Source: an uncultured Phycisphaerales bacterium (GTDB lineage: Bacteria; Planctomycetota; Phycisphaerae; Sedimentisphaerales; Anaerohalosphaeraceae). Taken from it: a stretch of DNA of 62,940 bases. The notes under the pieces were generated by a model. That model made no database searches. It saw nothing but the letters and a program-made list of their open reading frames with translations, and was not told the DNA's origin. The stretch's first letter is position 1. The number at the start of each line of letters is the position of its first letter. The position numbers and the translations under genes are program-made. Location of the stretch: contig CALMLO010000062.1 in assembly GCA_937868095.1 (NCBI GenBank), positions 1 through 62,940 on the forward strand, in the 5' to 3' direction. This document shows, piece after piece, positions 27,701-36,332 of the stretch.

Positions 27701-28126
27701 GGCCGCTGTCAGGCGTTTTTCAAGTTCTGCTGTCGTCATAGACTCTACAGCAGGCATCGGAGGTTCCACCTCCATCTGGACCAGCGCCTGTCGGGTTTGC
27801 TCGATAGTGTTTGGAATATCATTCTGCATTCGACGATAGGATTCTATCTGGGTCTGAATTTCCTTATTTTGGGCCAGAGTCGTTAGAATCTCGTCGTACA
27901 ATCCCAATAATTTTTGTCGGGTTTCTCCGTCAAGATTTGCCGCCTCAGCAGCAAGTTTTCGAAATGCTCGCACTTGTTCTTCGGCTATCCCTTCTTCCGG
28001 AAGAATGCTCTTTACCTCTGCCGGCTGGATTTGAGCAAACACCGCAGAAGAGAAAAGGAGTAGAAACAAGAACAGGAACTTCTGTGTCTTGTTTTTTTTA
28101 AGATTGCGGAAAAGTAACTGCTTCAT
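24707..28126 (-). CDS. MscK-like mechanosensitive channel
   Basis: 1139 residues, close to E. coli MscK. A signal peptide (about 1-31) precedes a long periplasmic coiled-coil region (about 33-490, heptads rich in Gln, Leu, Arg). There are about eleven membrane helices (about 520-960), then the MscS core: pore helix near GLGIGLQEVFANFVCGLLLL and the beta domain with RPLRVGDVVTVGDVTGKV and the conserved NRELITGRLVNW. The C-terminal alpha/beta cage follows. It releases ions and solutes on hypo-osmotic shock. The ribosome site is weak (AGGGA). The gene is monocistronic by spacing. Confidence 0.9.
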   Translation of the reverse strand: MKQLLFRNLKKNKTQKFLFLFLLLFSSAVFAQIQPAEVKSILPEEGIAEEQVRAFRKLAAEAANLDGETRQKLLGLYDEILTTLAQNKEIQTQIESYRRMQNDIPNTIEQTRQALVQMEVEPPMPAVESMTTAELEKRLTAARLALEEARKNDERIQQESLRRARRRTQIPEEINTFQQQLEQMKLQYIPSLSPFHPTDLAQVSGLLRQVQLDNLRLRIELLEEEDKAYAACEPLLTLQRDLSSRQLAAAERRFRFWEEAVQKARLQEIEQIQARAEQTARLAEGAHPVVRRLTLENAQLARLQTDRVHQIERTANYALTIEAKLREISKDFDNIQAQIAQAGQVTGTLGVLLLTKKNDLPDLRQHQKQIRQRMDESTALQLEWSKYDQQWSALSDLQSQAAQRLLEAGLSPSDPDYPMVFQQTVSLLEEQRQLLQGLAGYTMKYLTALAHLDIQERTLVSTVRRYQRFIDENSFWVKNFSLLRPDDFRLVLPVLREWIQPHRWRQIVSAFWQDLRTEWIVYLVFLGCLGTLVRWCGWMKRTCRKLAEKISRVETDRYVYTLYTLLLSVLLALPWPLGFTFFWWRLREGAVLAPEAASLAEACYETAVRLFVYKIIVLFCSPGGLGEHFQLPADFLRAFRRHAAWYFQIVIPLTFASCLVNDPAIEETARNAVLRFLFLGRQILLMVFLVVLFRPSGVLIRSYLEKSLWLKNLMYVCYGLCWAVPLFFCYLSIVGYGYTAEQLHQRLLTTLVFLLAVFFLYGMLMRWLQASRNLLAYMMHLQSLGLVSGLVETASISEGISAGKRERQEQRLNRLSRQSRKLINTLAFLLILAGVFWIWRSVLPALGVLDKVHLWTSVDAKGQPKIVTLAGVFWAIFITVLTVILTRNIPGFLEVSILRRFPFDAGMRFAITSITRYILVIVGVILVSAQLGIRWSAVQWLVAALSVGLGIGLQEVFANFVCGLLLLFERPLRVGDVVTVGDVTGKVTRIQIRATTIQLWDRKELVVPNRELITGRLVNWTLSDTVQRLIFPIGVAYGSDIKKVEDALYRVAAAHPKVLHDKPAPFVVFDSFGDSALLFELRLYIPSMDCFSEVKHQINCAIDEEFRKEGIEIAFPQRDLHIRTIQAPLSIQQEAPRQG

Positions 28127-28286
28127 TCGGATATCCCTGATAAATTGACAATTATCTCAAACCTTGGGCATCTTATGCTCTTTCGGCTGATTTTCAAGAC
28201 GTTTTCCATCTTTCCTGCCGTGAGGCAAGGGAGATTGCTAATTCTAACAAGAGATGATAAAATAAAACTTTTTCGGTAAAAACCGG

Positions 28287-28292
28287 TATAAT
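28287..28292 (+). promoter_or_regulatory. -10 box six bases before the obg start codon
   Basis: TATAAT at 28287-28292, ATG at 28298. A transcript starting about seven bases after this box would have essentially no 5' leader, and no Shine-Dalgarno sequence is present. No convincing -35 box is seen. Confidence 0.5.
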
Positions 28293-28297
28293 AAGAT

Positions 28298-29314
28298 ATG
28301 TTTATTGACCGTGCAAAAATTGTTGTAAAAGGCGGCGACGGCGGCCACGGATGTGTGAGTTTCCGGCGAGAAAAGTTTATCCCCAAAGGCGGGCCGGATG
28401 GCGGCGACGGGGGCAAAGGGGGCAGTGTATACTTCCGGGTGGACCCCTCGGTTGATACCCTTCTGGATTTCTCCGGTCGGCATATATGGGAAGCTCAAAA
28501 TGGGCAGCCGGGAGAGGGCAAAAACAAACACGGCGCAGACGGACAAGACCTGATTATTCCCGTACCGCCAGGGACATTGGTTTATGATGACGAACGGAAT
28601 CTCCTTCTGGCGGATTTGGACCAGGAAGGAATGCAGGTCTGTATCGCCCGAGGCGGACGGGGAGGCAAGGGCAATAAGGCCTTCGCCACATCGGTACGCC
28701 AGACGCCGCGATATGCCCAAAAAGGCAAACCCGGCCAGATGCGCAATCTTCGGCTTGAATTGAAACTGATTGCCGATGTAGGTCTGGCAGGCATGCCCAA
28801 TGCCGGCAAGAGTACCCTTATCTCCCGATGTTCCAAAGCAAGGCCGAAAATCGCCGATTATCCCTTCACCACCCTGTCCCCTGTGCTGGGTATTGTGGAA
28901 TTGTCAGGATTCCGGCGATTTGTGATGGCGGACATCCCCGGCCTGATTGAGGGAGCCCATAAGGGTGCCGGTCTGGGACATGATTTTCTCCGGCATATTG
29001 AGCGAACACGGATTCTCGTTCATTTGCTGGATATTCTGCCGACTGACCACTCAGACCCGATTGCGAACTACCACACCATTCGGAAAGAATTGGAATTATA
29101 TAGTCCAAAACTCCTTGAAAAACCGGAAGTGATTGTCCTCAACAAAATTGACCTGGATCCCGATAGAACGTTGGTTAAGGAATATACCGAGCGGCTGCCC
29201 GGCGAAAAACCAATTTTGGCTGTTTCCGCTGTTACCGGTGAGGGGATTGCCGAATTGAATGAACTCCTCTGGAGTCTCGGAAAGGGAAAAACCTATGAAT
29301 CTGGTCGCGATTGA
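28298..29314 (+). CDS. obg: GTPase Obg/CgtA
   Basis: Ribosome-associated GTPase for large-subunit maturation. 338 residues: an N-terminal glycine-rich Obg fold (about 1-157, GGDGGHGCVSFRREKFIPKG), then a G domain with GMPNAGKST (G1), the TT of switch I, DIPGLIEGAHKGAGLG (G3 and switch II), NKID (G4) and SAVTGEGI (G5). The variable C-terminal OCT domain is absent, as in many short forms. The transcript appears to be leaderless. Its stop overlaps coaX by 20 bases. Confidence 0.95.
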   Translation: MFIDRAKIVVKGGDGGHGCVSFRREKFIPKGGPDGGDGGKGGSVYFRVDPSVDTLLDFSGRHIWEAQNGQPGEGKNKHGADGQDLIIPVPPGTLVYDDERNLLLADLDQEGMQVCIARGGRGGKGNKAFATSVRQTPRYAQKGKPGQMRNLRLELKLIADVGLAGMPNAGKSTLISRCSKARPKIADYPFTTLSPVLGIVELSGFRRFVMADIPGLIEGAHKGAGLGHDFLRHIERTRILVHLLDILPTDHSDPIANYHTIRKELELYSPKLLEKPEVIVLNKIDLDPDRTLVKEYTERLPGEKPILAVSAVTGEGIAELNELLWSLGKGKTYESGRD

Positions 29315-30155
29315 TATCGGCAACAGCAGTATAAAAGTCGCCCTCTATTGTAACGACGAAGAAAAATGGCTGCGGGTAATTCCAGGAGACCAATCCCTCG
29401 AAAAAACGCTGCGTCAGACCCTCATCGAGGCCTGGGACAGTATTCCCCTTTCCAAGGCCGCCGCCGAACCGGTGCGGGACGGCATCCTGGCAGTCAGCTC
29501 CGTCAAACCGGTTTGGACTGAACTGGTGGAAAAACTGGCTCGAGAGGAATTGGGAGAAAAGGTGTTTCTGATCGGGCGGGATATTCCGCTGCCGATCGAA
29601 ACCAGTGTGGACAATCCTCTTGAGGTCGGCACAGACCGCCTTGTCGCCGCCGCAGCTGCCTTTGCCGTCGTGGAAGACGCCGTAGTAGTCGCGGATTTCG
29701 GCACCGCCGTCACCATCGATTTGGTTGACGAAAACGGCGTCTTTCTCGGGGGAACCATCAGCCCTGGTTTTGAAATGGCCGCCAAAGCCCTTCACGAAAA
29801 TACGGCCAAACTGCCCCCCGTTACCATGGCCAAACCCATCAGTCCCAATGGAGCCAGTACAGAAGAAGCCATTCGCTCCGGCCTTTATTATTCGGCTGTG
29901 GGGCTTCTGGAAACCATCTGCCGTAAGTTTGCCGAACAGATGGGCCGCTGGCCGCAGGTTATTCTGACCGGAGGCGGAGCTTCGCTGATCAAAGAGGACT
30001 GTGAATTTGTTGATTCATATGTGCCGAATCTGGCCGTTCGGGGCATTGTCATTGCCTACAAGAAATACCTTTACGAAAAGGCCGAAATTGAACAGTTCGA
30101 ACGCGAAGACAAGCCCAAGTGGACACCAAAATCTCCTAAAAAAAAGACCCCCTGA
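29295..30155 (+). CDS. coaX: Type III pantothenate kinase
   Basis: First step of coenzyme A synthesis. 286 residues of the acetate/sugar-kinase-like fold: the phosphate loop DIGNSSIKVAL (6-16), GTDRLVAAAAA in the middle with the catalytic Asp, ADFGTAVTIDLVD, and a GGTISPGFEMA loop. The start at 29295 follows AAAGGG; an earlier in-frame start has none. The C-terminus is a lysine-rich tail (PKSPKKKTP) encoded by a run of A. It overlaps obg and precedes the next GTPase by 18 bases. Confidence 0.93.
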   Translation: MNLVAIDIGNSSIKVALYCNDEEKWLRVIPGDQSLEKTLRQTLIEAWDSIPLSKAAAEPVRDGILAVSSVKPVWTELVEKLAREELGEKVFLIGRDIPLPIETSVDNPLEVGTDRLVAAAAAFAVVEDAVVVADFGTAVTIDLVDENGVFLGGTISPGFEMAAKALHENTAKLPPVTMAKPISPNGASTEEAIRSGLYYSAVGLLETICRKFAEQMGRWPQVILTGGGASLIKEDCEFVDSYVPNLAVRGIVIAYKKYLYEKAEIEQFEREDKPKWTPKSPKKKTP

Positions 30156-30173
30156 TTCGGGCTTTTGGCTGGA

Positions 30174-31337
30174 ATGGACACATTCAAAACCGACTGCAAA
30201 GAAACCTGGGCCTGTATTCGGACAGGCAAGGGAATCGCTGCGATTGGTTCCATTGAAATCGAAGGCCCCGGCGTTTTTTCAGTTGCCCGGCAATGCTTTC
30301 AGCCGACCGCCAAAGACACTTCCTTTGAGGAAGGAAAGATTCTGCGGGGGCGATTCCTCGTTCAATCTGAGGAAATTGACGAAGGGCTTCTTGCGGTCGA
30401 AGGTCCTCAGCGGCTGGTTCTTCACTGCCACGGCAATCCCCTGATAGCAAGGCGGATTCTTGAGTTTTTGAAAACTGCAGGAATCCGGATTGTCTCTTTA
30501 GAAGAGATGCTCGCCAGACGGTTTGCCCCCCAAAGTTCCAATCTTCTGGAAATAGAAGCCCGTTTAGAATCGCTGAAATCTGTTTCGCTCCTCGGGGTTC
30601 AGCTCATCCATCATCAGCTTAGCGGCGGCCTGTCAGAAGTGCTTGAGCAATGGAGCCGATGCGCCGACATAGAAACCATTCGCTCACAAGCCAAAACCAT
30701 CTTTCAGCGTAGTCAAATCGCCCGACGGATTCTCCGTGGGGTTCGCATTGTGATAGCCGGCCCGCCCAACAGCGGCAAAAGCACCCTCTTGAACCGGCTG
30801 ACCGGCGGGGAACAAGCCCTTGTTTCGGATATTCAGGGAACCACCCGCGATTGGATAGCGGCTTTTGGGCGAATCGAACCGCTTTGGATTGAATGGATCG
30901 ATACCGCCGGCCTTGATGAAGATTTGGCCGGAACGGATACACTCGAACAAATCGCCCAGCAGCAAACTCACCATCTGCTGAACCATTGCGACTTGATTTT
31001 GTATGTTCTGGACACATCAAAGCCGCAATGGACACAGCAGCTGCCCGCACCAGGCGCCATTCCGCTGATTACGGTGCTGAATAAATACGACTTATCCCAT
31101 ATTGATCCTCCTGAGCCGGACAAACAAATCGCCATCAGCGCCCTTTGCGGTATGAACCTTGACCATCTCAGCAGACGTATTCTGCAAACTCTTCAAGTTG
31201 AATCCTTCGAGCCGGCCCTGCCCGCCGCCTTTACCGAACGTCAAATCCGTCTTCTTGAAAAGCTCGCATCCGTAAAAAACCTCTCCGAAACAAAATCCCT
31301 TGTTCAACAGTTGTTTGGAATAGGCCGGACAGTATAA
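30174..31337 (+). CDS. MnmE-like GTPase lacking the catalytic Cys tail
   Basis: 387 residues with the MnmE plan: an N-terminal tetrahydrofolate-binding-like domain (about 1-115), helices, and an inserted G domain with GPPNSGKST (G1), TT, DTAGLDE (G3), NKYD (G4) and SALCG (G5). MnmE ends in C-I/L-G-K, whose Cys takes part in tRNA wobble-uridine modification. Here the end reads LFGIGRTV, with Gly in place of Cys. It is also about 60 residues shorter than MnmE. It may be a planctomycete-specific relative with another job, or a degenerate MnmE. The ATG at 30174 or a TTG at 30165 could start it; neither has a strong ribosome site. It lies between coaX and mutS on one transcript. Confidence 0.75.
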   Translation: MDTFKTDCKETWACIRTGKGIAAIGSIEIEGPGVFSVARQCFQPTAKDTSFEEGKILRGRFLVQSEEIDEGLLAVEGPQRLVLHCHGNPLIARRILEFLKTAGIRIVSLEEMLARRFAPQSSNLLEIEARLESLKSVSLLGVQLIHHQLSGGLSEVLEQWSRCADIETIRSQAKTIFQRSQIARRILRGVRIVIAGPPNSGKSTLLNRLTGGEQALVSDIQGTTRDWIAAFGRIEPLWIEWIDTAGLDEDLAGTDTLEQIAQQQTHHLLNHCDLILYVLDTSKPQWTQQLPAPGAIPLITVLNKYDLSHIDPPEPDKQIAISALCGMNLDHLSRRILQTLQVESFEPALPAAFTERQIRLLEKLASVKNLSETKSLVQQLFGIGRTV

Positions 31338-31346
31338 TCAAGACTT

Positions 31347-33965
31347 ATGCAATCGCTCTCAAATGACAACCTGACCCCTGCTATGCAGCAGTTTCGCCGC
31401 TTCAAAGAAAAGTATCCGGACGCTGTCTTGTTTTTCCGGATGGGGGATTTCTATGAAACTTTTTTCGAAGATGCGGTGATTTGTTCACGTGTTTTGGGGC
31501 TGGTACTCACCAGCCGCGGCAAATCCAGCGGCAAGCCCATCCCGCTGGCCGGCATCCCTTACCATGCCGTGGACGGCTATCTGAAAAAGATGCTTCAGGC
31601 CGGCTATAAAGTGGCTGTTTGTGAACAAGTCGAAGACCCCAAAAAAGCCAAGGGCGTTGTCAAACGCGACGTCGTCCGCATCGTAACCCCCGGCACCCTG
31701 ACTGACGAGATGCTCCTGAATGAACGGGAAGACAATTTTTTGTGCGCTGTTCATCTGGGGCGGACCGCCGATACTCTTTCCTGGGTGGATTTATCCACCG
31801 GCCATTTCTTCGTCCAGAGCGTACCAAATGAAAAAGCACTGGATGAAATTCTTCGTCTGAATCCCAAGGAAGTGCTGCTGGCGGAGCGCAAAGGAGAACT
31901 GTTTGGCGCCGAAACGCAAACCCTGGCCGCCCGAATACGGCAGATGACCTCCGCCACGGTAACCGAACGGCCGGCCTGGTATTTCGAACCTTACTCGGCC
32001 CGGCAAAAACTGCTCAAGCACTTTGGGGTAGCCACCCTCGAGGGATTTGGCCTGGGGGATAGCGATGAGACCATCTGTGCGGCCGGAGCCATCCTTGAAT
32101 ATCTCGAAGAAACTCAGAAAACCGCCCTCTGCCATATCACTAAAATTGAAAAAGTCGAACCCAGCCGATTTCTGCGTATTGACCCGACCTCGCTCCATTC
32201 CCTTGAAATCATCCAACCCATTCGGGGTGACCATACGCGGGGGACCCTGCTGCATACGGTGGACAGAACCCTCACCGGAATGGGCAGCCGCCTTCTGCGT
32301 TCCATGCTTTGCATGCCTTTGTACGACCTGGAGGCAATTCGGCAAAGGCAGGACGCCGTCGAGGAACTGATGGAACAAGAAGCCCTTTGCAGCCGTCTTC
32401 GCGATTTGCTGAAAGAGATATCCGATCTGGAACGGATTGCTGCCCGCATCAGTACGGCCCGTGCAACACCGCGAGACCTGGCGGCCGCCGGACGTACCCT
32501 GCGAAAAATCCCCCCGATGCGTGAGATTCTCAATTCCTGCAGTGCTCCTCTTTTGAATCAGCTGGGCGGGCAATGCGACAGCATGGATGAACTGGCCGAC
32601 CTGCTGGAGGCAGCCATTATCCCCGAGCCGCCGATGCACCTTCGCGATGGCGGCGTTATCCAGACCGGATTTGATCAGCAGTTGGACAAACTCCGTTCCC
32701 TCTCCAAAGACGGACGAAGTTTCCTGGCGGATTATCAGCAGAAAGAAATCCAGCGAACAGGAATTGCTAATTTGAAAATCGGCTTCAATAAGGTTTTCGG
32801 TTATTACCTCGAAGTGACCCATTCGATGGCCGACAAAGTGCCGCCCGACTATATCCGAAAGCAAACCGTCAAAAATGCAGAACGGTACATTACTGAGCCG
32901 CTCAAGGAGTATGAAGAACAGGTCTTGACCGCTTCAGAAAAGGCACTCCAGCGGGAGCAGGAACTGTTCGAGGAGGTTCGCTGCCGCACCGCACAATATA
33001 TCCCCCGTCTTCAGAAGTTGGCGGAAGCGATAGCCCAGATTGACTGCCTGGCGTCTTTTGCCCAGTTGGCTCGTCAGCAGCATTACATCCGCCCGACGAT
33101 GACGGACACGAAAGAATTGATAATTATCGAGGGCAAACACCCGGTTCTGGCGGACTTGATGGGGTCTGAATTTGTGCCTAATGATGTAGAACTGGGCAGC
33201 GAAAGCGGAGATTTGGCCATTATCACTGGTCCCAATATGGCCGGCAAAAGCACTTATATCCGCCAGACAGCCCTGCTGGTTCTGCTGGCTCAGACGGGTT
33301 CATTTATTCCGGCCAAAGAAGCAAAAATCGGTCTGGTGAATCGGATTTTTACCCGCGTCGGGGCCTCGGACGAACTGGCTCGCGGCCAGAGCACCTTCAT
33401 GGTCGAGATGACCGAAACCGCCAACATTCTGAACAATGCCGATGAGCGCTCGCTGGTAATTCTCGACGAGGTTGGACGCGGCACGAGCACGTATGACGGT
33501 CTTTCCCTGGCCTGGGCGATTACCGAATACCTGGCCAATCAAATCCGATGCCGCACGCTTTTTGCCACACACTATCACGAATTGACCGAACTGGGACACT
33601 TGCTGGCCAACGTGAAAAACTTAAATGTTGCCGTGCGGGAATGGGAAGGACAGGTTATCTTTCTGCACAAAATTGTCGCCGGCGGCACAGACAAAAGCTA
33701 CGGCATCCACGTTGCCAAACTGGCCGGCATTCCAAAATCCATCCTTCGCCGGGCAGAAGAAATCCTCAGCGACCTCGAAAACACCTTTGCCAAAGAAGCC
33801 GCCGGCGAAAAACTTGCCCGACACAAAACCGCCAGCGAGAAAGACCTTCTGTTTGTTGAAAAACACAAGTCCGTTCTCGAAAAGATTAAGGACCTGGATG
33901 TAAACAACCTGACCCCTCTCGAAGCCATCAACCTGCTTAATGAAATCAAAAAAGAGATGGAATAA
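31347..33965 (+). CDS. mutS: DNA mismatch repair protein MutS
   Basis: 872 residues, normal for MutS1. The N-terminal mismatch-binding domain has FFRMGDFYETF with the Phe-x-Glu reading motif. Connector, lever and clamp domains follow, then the ATPase with GPNMAGKST (Walker A) and LVILDEVGRGTS (Walker B), the signature TFMVEMTETANIL, and the His switch FATHYHELTELG. A Shine-Dalgarno is not evident, so translation may be coupled to the gene nine bases upstream. No mutL in the window. Confidence 0.96.
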   Translation: MQSLSNDNLTPAMQQFRRFKEKYPDAVLFFRMGDFYETFFEDAVICSRVLGLVLTSRGKSSGKPIPLAGIPYHAVDGYLKKMLQAGYKVAVCEQVEDPKKAKGVVKRDVVRIVTPGTLTDEMLLNEREDNFLCAVHLGRTADTLSWVDLSTGHFFVQSVPNEKALDEILRLNPKEVLLAERKGELFGAETQTLAARIRQMTSATVTERPAWYFEPYSARQKLLKHFGVATLEGFGLGDSDETICAAGAILEYLEETQKTALCHITKIEKVEPSRFLRIDPTSLHSLEIIQPIRGDHTRGTLLHTVDRTLTGMGSRLLRSMLCMPLYDLEAIRQRQDAVEELMEQEALCSRLRDLLKEISDLERIAARISTARATPRDLAAAGRTLRKIPPMREILNSCSAPLLNQLGGQCDSMDELADLLEAAIIPEPPMHLRDGGVIQTGFDQQLDKLRSLSKDGRSFLADYQQKEIQRTGIANLKIGFNKVFGYYLEVTHSMADKVPPDYIRKQTVKNAERYITEPLKEYEEQVLTASEKALQREQELFEEVRCRTAQYIPRLQKLAEAIAQIDCLASFAQLARQQHYIRPTMTDTKELIIIEGKHPVLADLMGSEFVPNDVELGSESGDLAIITGPNMAGKSTYIRQTALLVLLAQTGSFIPAKEAKIGLVNRIFTRVGASDELARGQSTFMVEMTETANILNNADERSLVILDEVGRGTSTYDGLSLAWAITEYLANQIRCRTLFATHYHELTELGHLLANVKNLNVAVREWEGQVIFLHKIVAGGTDKSYGIHVAKLAGIPKSILRRAEEILSDLENTFAKEAAGEKLARHKTASEKDLLFVEKHKSVLEKIKDLDVNNLTPLEAINLLNEIKKEME

Positions 33966-34003
33966 GCGGAACCCCCAGCCCTGCCGACAGAGAACTCCCC
34001 CTC

Positions 34004-34543
34004 TCAGCTTCGCCGTCTTTGACGAATCAGTTCTTCACGAACCTGGTTTAAGAAATCGTGGTACAGCGGCCCGCGAAAATCCGGGAAAGTGAACTCAAAA
34101 CTCCGCCAGCCGCCTTTGTGAAACATCAGCGTCACCTCCGCATAGATATTCTGGCCGATATAAATGCGGTGGGAAAAATTCTTGGTCGAGGCCAGCACCA
34201 GTTTGGCCGGCTCCAGATAACCTGGGTCAAGATTGACCGGACGAGGCCAGGACGTCTGAAGCTGCTCAGCCAGCTGCTGTTCAAGGGCATTGGTCTGGTA
34301 CTTGACGGCCGCCAGCCGGCCCGGGTCAATTAACCGTTCAAAGGCCAGAAAATTGCGCACAATCGCCAGCCCCGTCTGCTGATTGTAGTAATCCGTCTGG
34401 GTAAACGGCCAAACCGGACTGACAAAATCGGTCGGGCCGAATAGGTCCCGAAGCGCTTTCTGAGCCGCTTCCAAACACTGCTGATCCGATGCAAGAATGC
34501 CGCAAATCAATTTTACCGGCTGTGGGGCTTCTGGTTTTCCCAT
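34004..34543 (-). CDS. DUF4416 family protein
   Basis: 179 residues, soluble. Matches the DUF4416 pattern: PVKLICGILASD at the start, FGPTDFVSPVWPFTQTDYYNQ in the first third, NLDPGYLEPAKLVLASTKNF in the middle and FPDFRGPLYHDFLNQVR at the end. The family has no assigned reaction and is common in planctomycetes and some other deep lineages. It follows proS by 35 bases, in the same direction, and is probably the last gene of the apt-aroB-proS unit. Confidence 0.8.
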   Translation of the reverse strand: MGKPEAPQPVKLICGILASDQQCLEAAQKALRDLFGPTDFVSPVWPFTQTDYYNQQTGLAIVRNFLAFERLIDPGRLAAVKYQTNALEQQLAEQLQTSWPRPVNLDPGYLEPAKLVLASTKNFSHRIYIGQNIYAEVTLMFHKGGWRSFEFTFPDFRGPLYHDFLNQVREELIRQRRRS

Positions 34544-34578
34544 TTTTGTGAAAAACTCGAAAACAGAAGATTGGCTGA

Positions 34579-36315
34579 TTAAATCCTGTTCAGCTGTTCA
34601 AGCATTTGCTGTACCATTTCGGCAACATGCCCAGCAGTCTGGGAAACGGGCACCTGCTGCTTATTTGTTTCACTGCGTAGTTTGACTTCGGTTTTGCCCT
34701 CTGCCAGCGAGGTTTTGCCGACGGTTACTCGAATTGGAATCCCCAGCAAATCTGCATCTTTGAACTTGACACCCGCCCGAAGGTCGCGGTCATCGAGCAG
34801 CACCTCCACCCCTTTCTCGAGCAGCTGACGATATACCGTTTCCGCCGCCTCCATCACATCCGCATCGGGTGCCGCCGGCGTAACAATCACCTGCCAGGGA
34901 GCAATGCTCATCGGCCAGATAATCCCCCACTCATCGTGGAACAGTTCAATGGCGGCGGCAATGATGCGGTTGATGCCGATGCCGTAGCAGCCCATCAGAC
35001 ACGGCTTGCGAATACCTTCTTCATCAAGGAAGTTGGCCTCCAGTTTGACGCTGTATTTGGTGCCGAGTTTAAACACCTGGCCGACTTCAATCCCATGTTT
35101 AAAAAGAAGTTTTTTCCCGCCGCAGGTATCCCCTGGGACAGCATTTCGAACATCGCACACCTGCACATTGTCTCCTTCCAGCGGGAAATCCCGCCCCGGC
35201 ACCACATTCTTCAGATGATAGTCTGTCTGATTGGCTCCAGTTATGCCGACAGCCATAGCGGCTACCGCATAATCCACCAGCATCCGGCTCACCCGTTCAC
35301 TCAAACCCACCGGACCGGCAAAACCGACCGCAGCACCGGTAACCTTTTGAATCGTCTGCTCATCTGCCAGTTCGATATGTCGGCCGATAAAAAACTGATT
35401 GACCTTCTCCGCGTTGACCTCATGATCGCCGCGAACCAGCACAGCAAAAACCTCTTCATCCGCCTTGTAAATGAGGGTCTTAATCAGCTGCTGCGGCTGT
35501 ATTTTGAGAAACTCGCAAACCGCTTCAATGCTCCCTACCCCAGGCGTATGCACCAGCGCCGGCGGCGGGACCTCTACAGCGAGCTGTTTGGGCAGCGGAT
35601 CCACCGGCGCCTTTTCAATATTCCAGGCCCGTGTGCCATCTTCGGTATAGACAATCACGTCTTCGCCGTTTTCACAGGGAATGGTAAACTGATGGGAGCC
35701 GGTACCGCCCATCTCTCCGGTCTCGGCCTCGACAATTACATACTCCAGCCCGCAGCGGGAAAACACCCGTTTGTAGGCATTGTACATATCCATATAGGTC
35801 TTGTGCAGACATGCTTCGTTCGCATGAAAACTATAAGCATCCTTCATAATAAACTCACGCGAGCGAAGCACACCAAAGCGTGGTCGAAATTCATCCCGAT
35901 ATTTCGTATTGATTTGATACAGATTCAGCGGCAGCTGCTTGTAGGACTGAACCTCCTGAGAAACCAGATAAGTAAATCCCTCTTCCGCCGTTGGCGAAAG
36001 CACGTTCATCCGCCCGTGCCGGTCCCGAAATTTGCCAAGGGTTTCGCCATAGTCCGCATCCCGTCCGGTCTTTTGCCACAGTTCCATCGGCTGCACCACC
36101 GGCACCGTACATTCCTGGGCACCGGCCCTGTTCATCTCTTCGCGGACAATGCCGATCACCTTCAGAAGAATCCGCTGGCCGGCCGGCAGATAAATATAGG
36201 TGCCGCTGGCCAGCTTGCGAATCAAGCCGGCTCGAATCATCAATTGATGGGATATAATCTCCGCTTCAGCGGGCACTTCCTTCACAGTCGGAATAAACGT
36301 CTGGCTGTATCGCAT
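34579..36315 (-). CDS. proS: Prolyl-tRNA synthetase
   Basis: 578 residues, the bacterial type. It has class II motif 2 (YRDEFRPRFGVLRSREFIMKD region) and motif 3 (MGCYGIGINRI), the inserted editing domain between them (about 225-400), and a C-terminal anticodon-binding domain (PWQVIVTPAAP onward). It charges tRNA-Pro and hydrolyses Ala-tRNA-Pro. AAAAGGAG lies just before the ATG. aroB ends 17 bases upstream. Confidence 0.96.
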   Translation of the reverse strand: MRYSQTFIPTVKEVPAEAEIISHQLMIRAGLIRKLASGTYIYLPAGQRILLKVIGIVREEMNRAGAQECTVPVVQPMELWQKTGRDADYGETLGKFRDRHGRMNVLSPTAEEGFTYLVSQEVQSYKQLPLNLYQINTKYRDEFRPRFGVLRSREFIMKDAYSFHANEACLHKTYMDMYNAYKRVFSRCGLEYVIVEAETGEMGGTGSHQFTIPCENGEDVIVYTEDGTRAWNIEKAPVDPLPKQLAVEVPPPALVHTPGVGSIEAVCEFLKIQPQQLIKTLIYKADEEVFAVLVRGDHEVNAEKVNQFFIGRHIELADEQTIQKVTGAAVGFAGPVGLSERVSRMLVDYAVAAMAVGITGANQTDYHLKNVVPGRDFPLEGDNVQVCDVRNAVPGDTCGGKKLLFKHGIEVGQVFKLGTKYSVKLEANFLDEEGIRKPCLMGCYGIGINRIIAAAIELFHDEWGIIWPMSIAPWQVIVTPAAPDADVMEAAETVYRQLLEKGVEVLLDDRDLRAGVKFKDADLLGIPIRVTVGKTSLAEGKTEVKLRSETNKQQVPVSQTAGHVAEMVQQMLEQLNRI

Positions 36316-36332
36316 TCAGGACTCCTTTTCTT

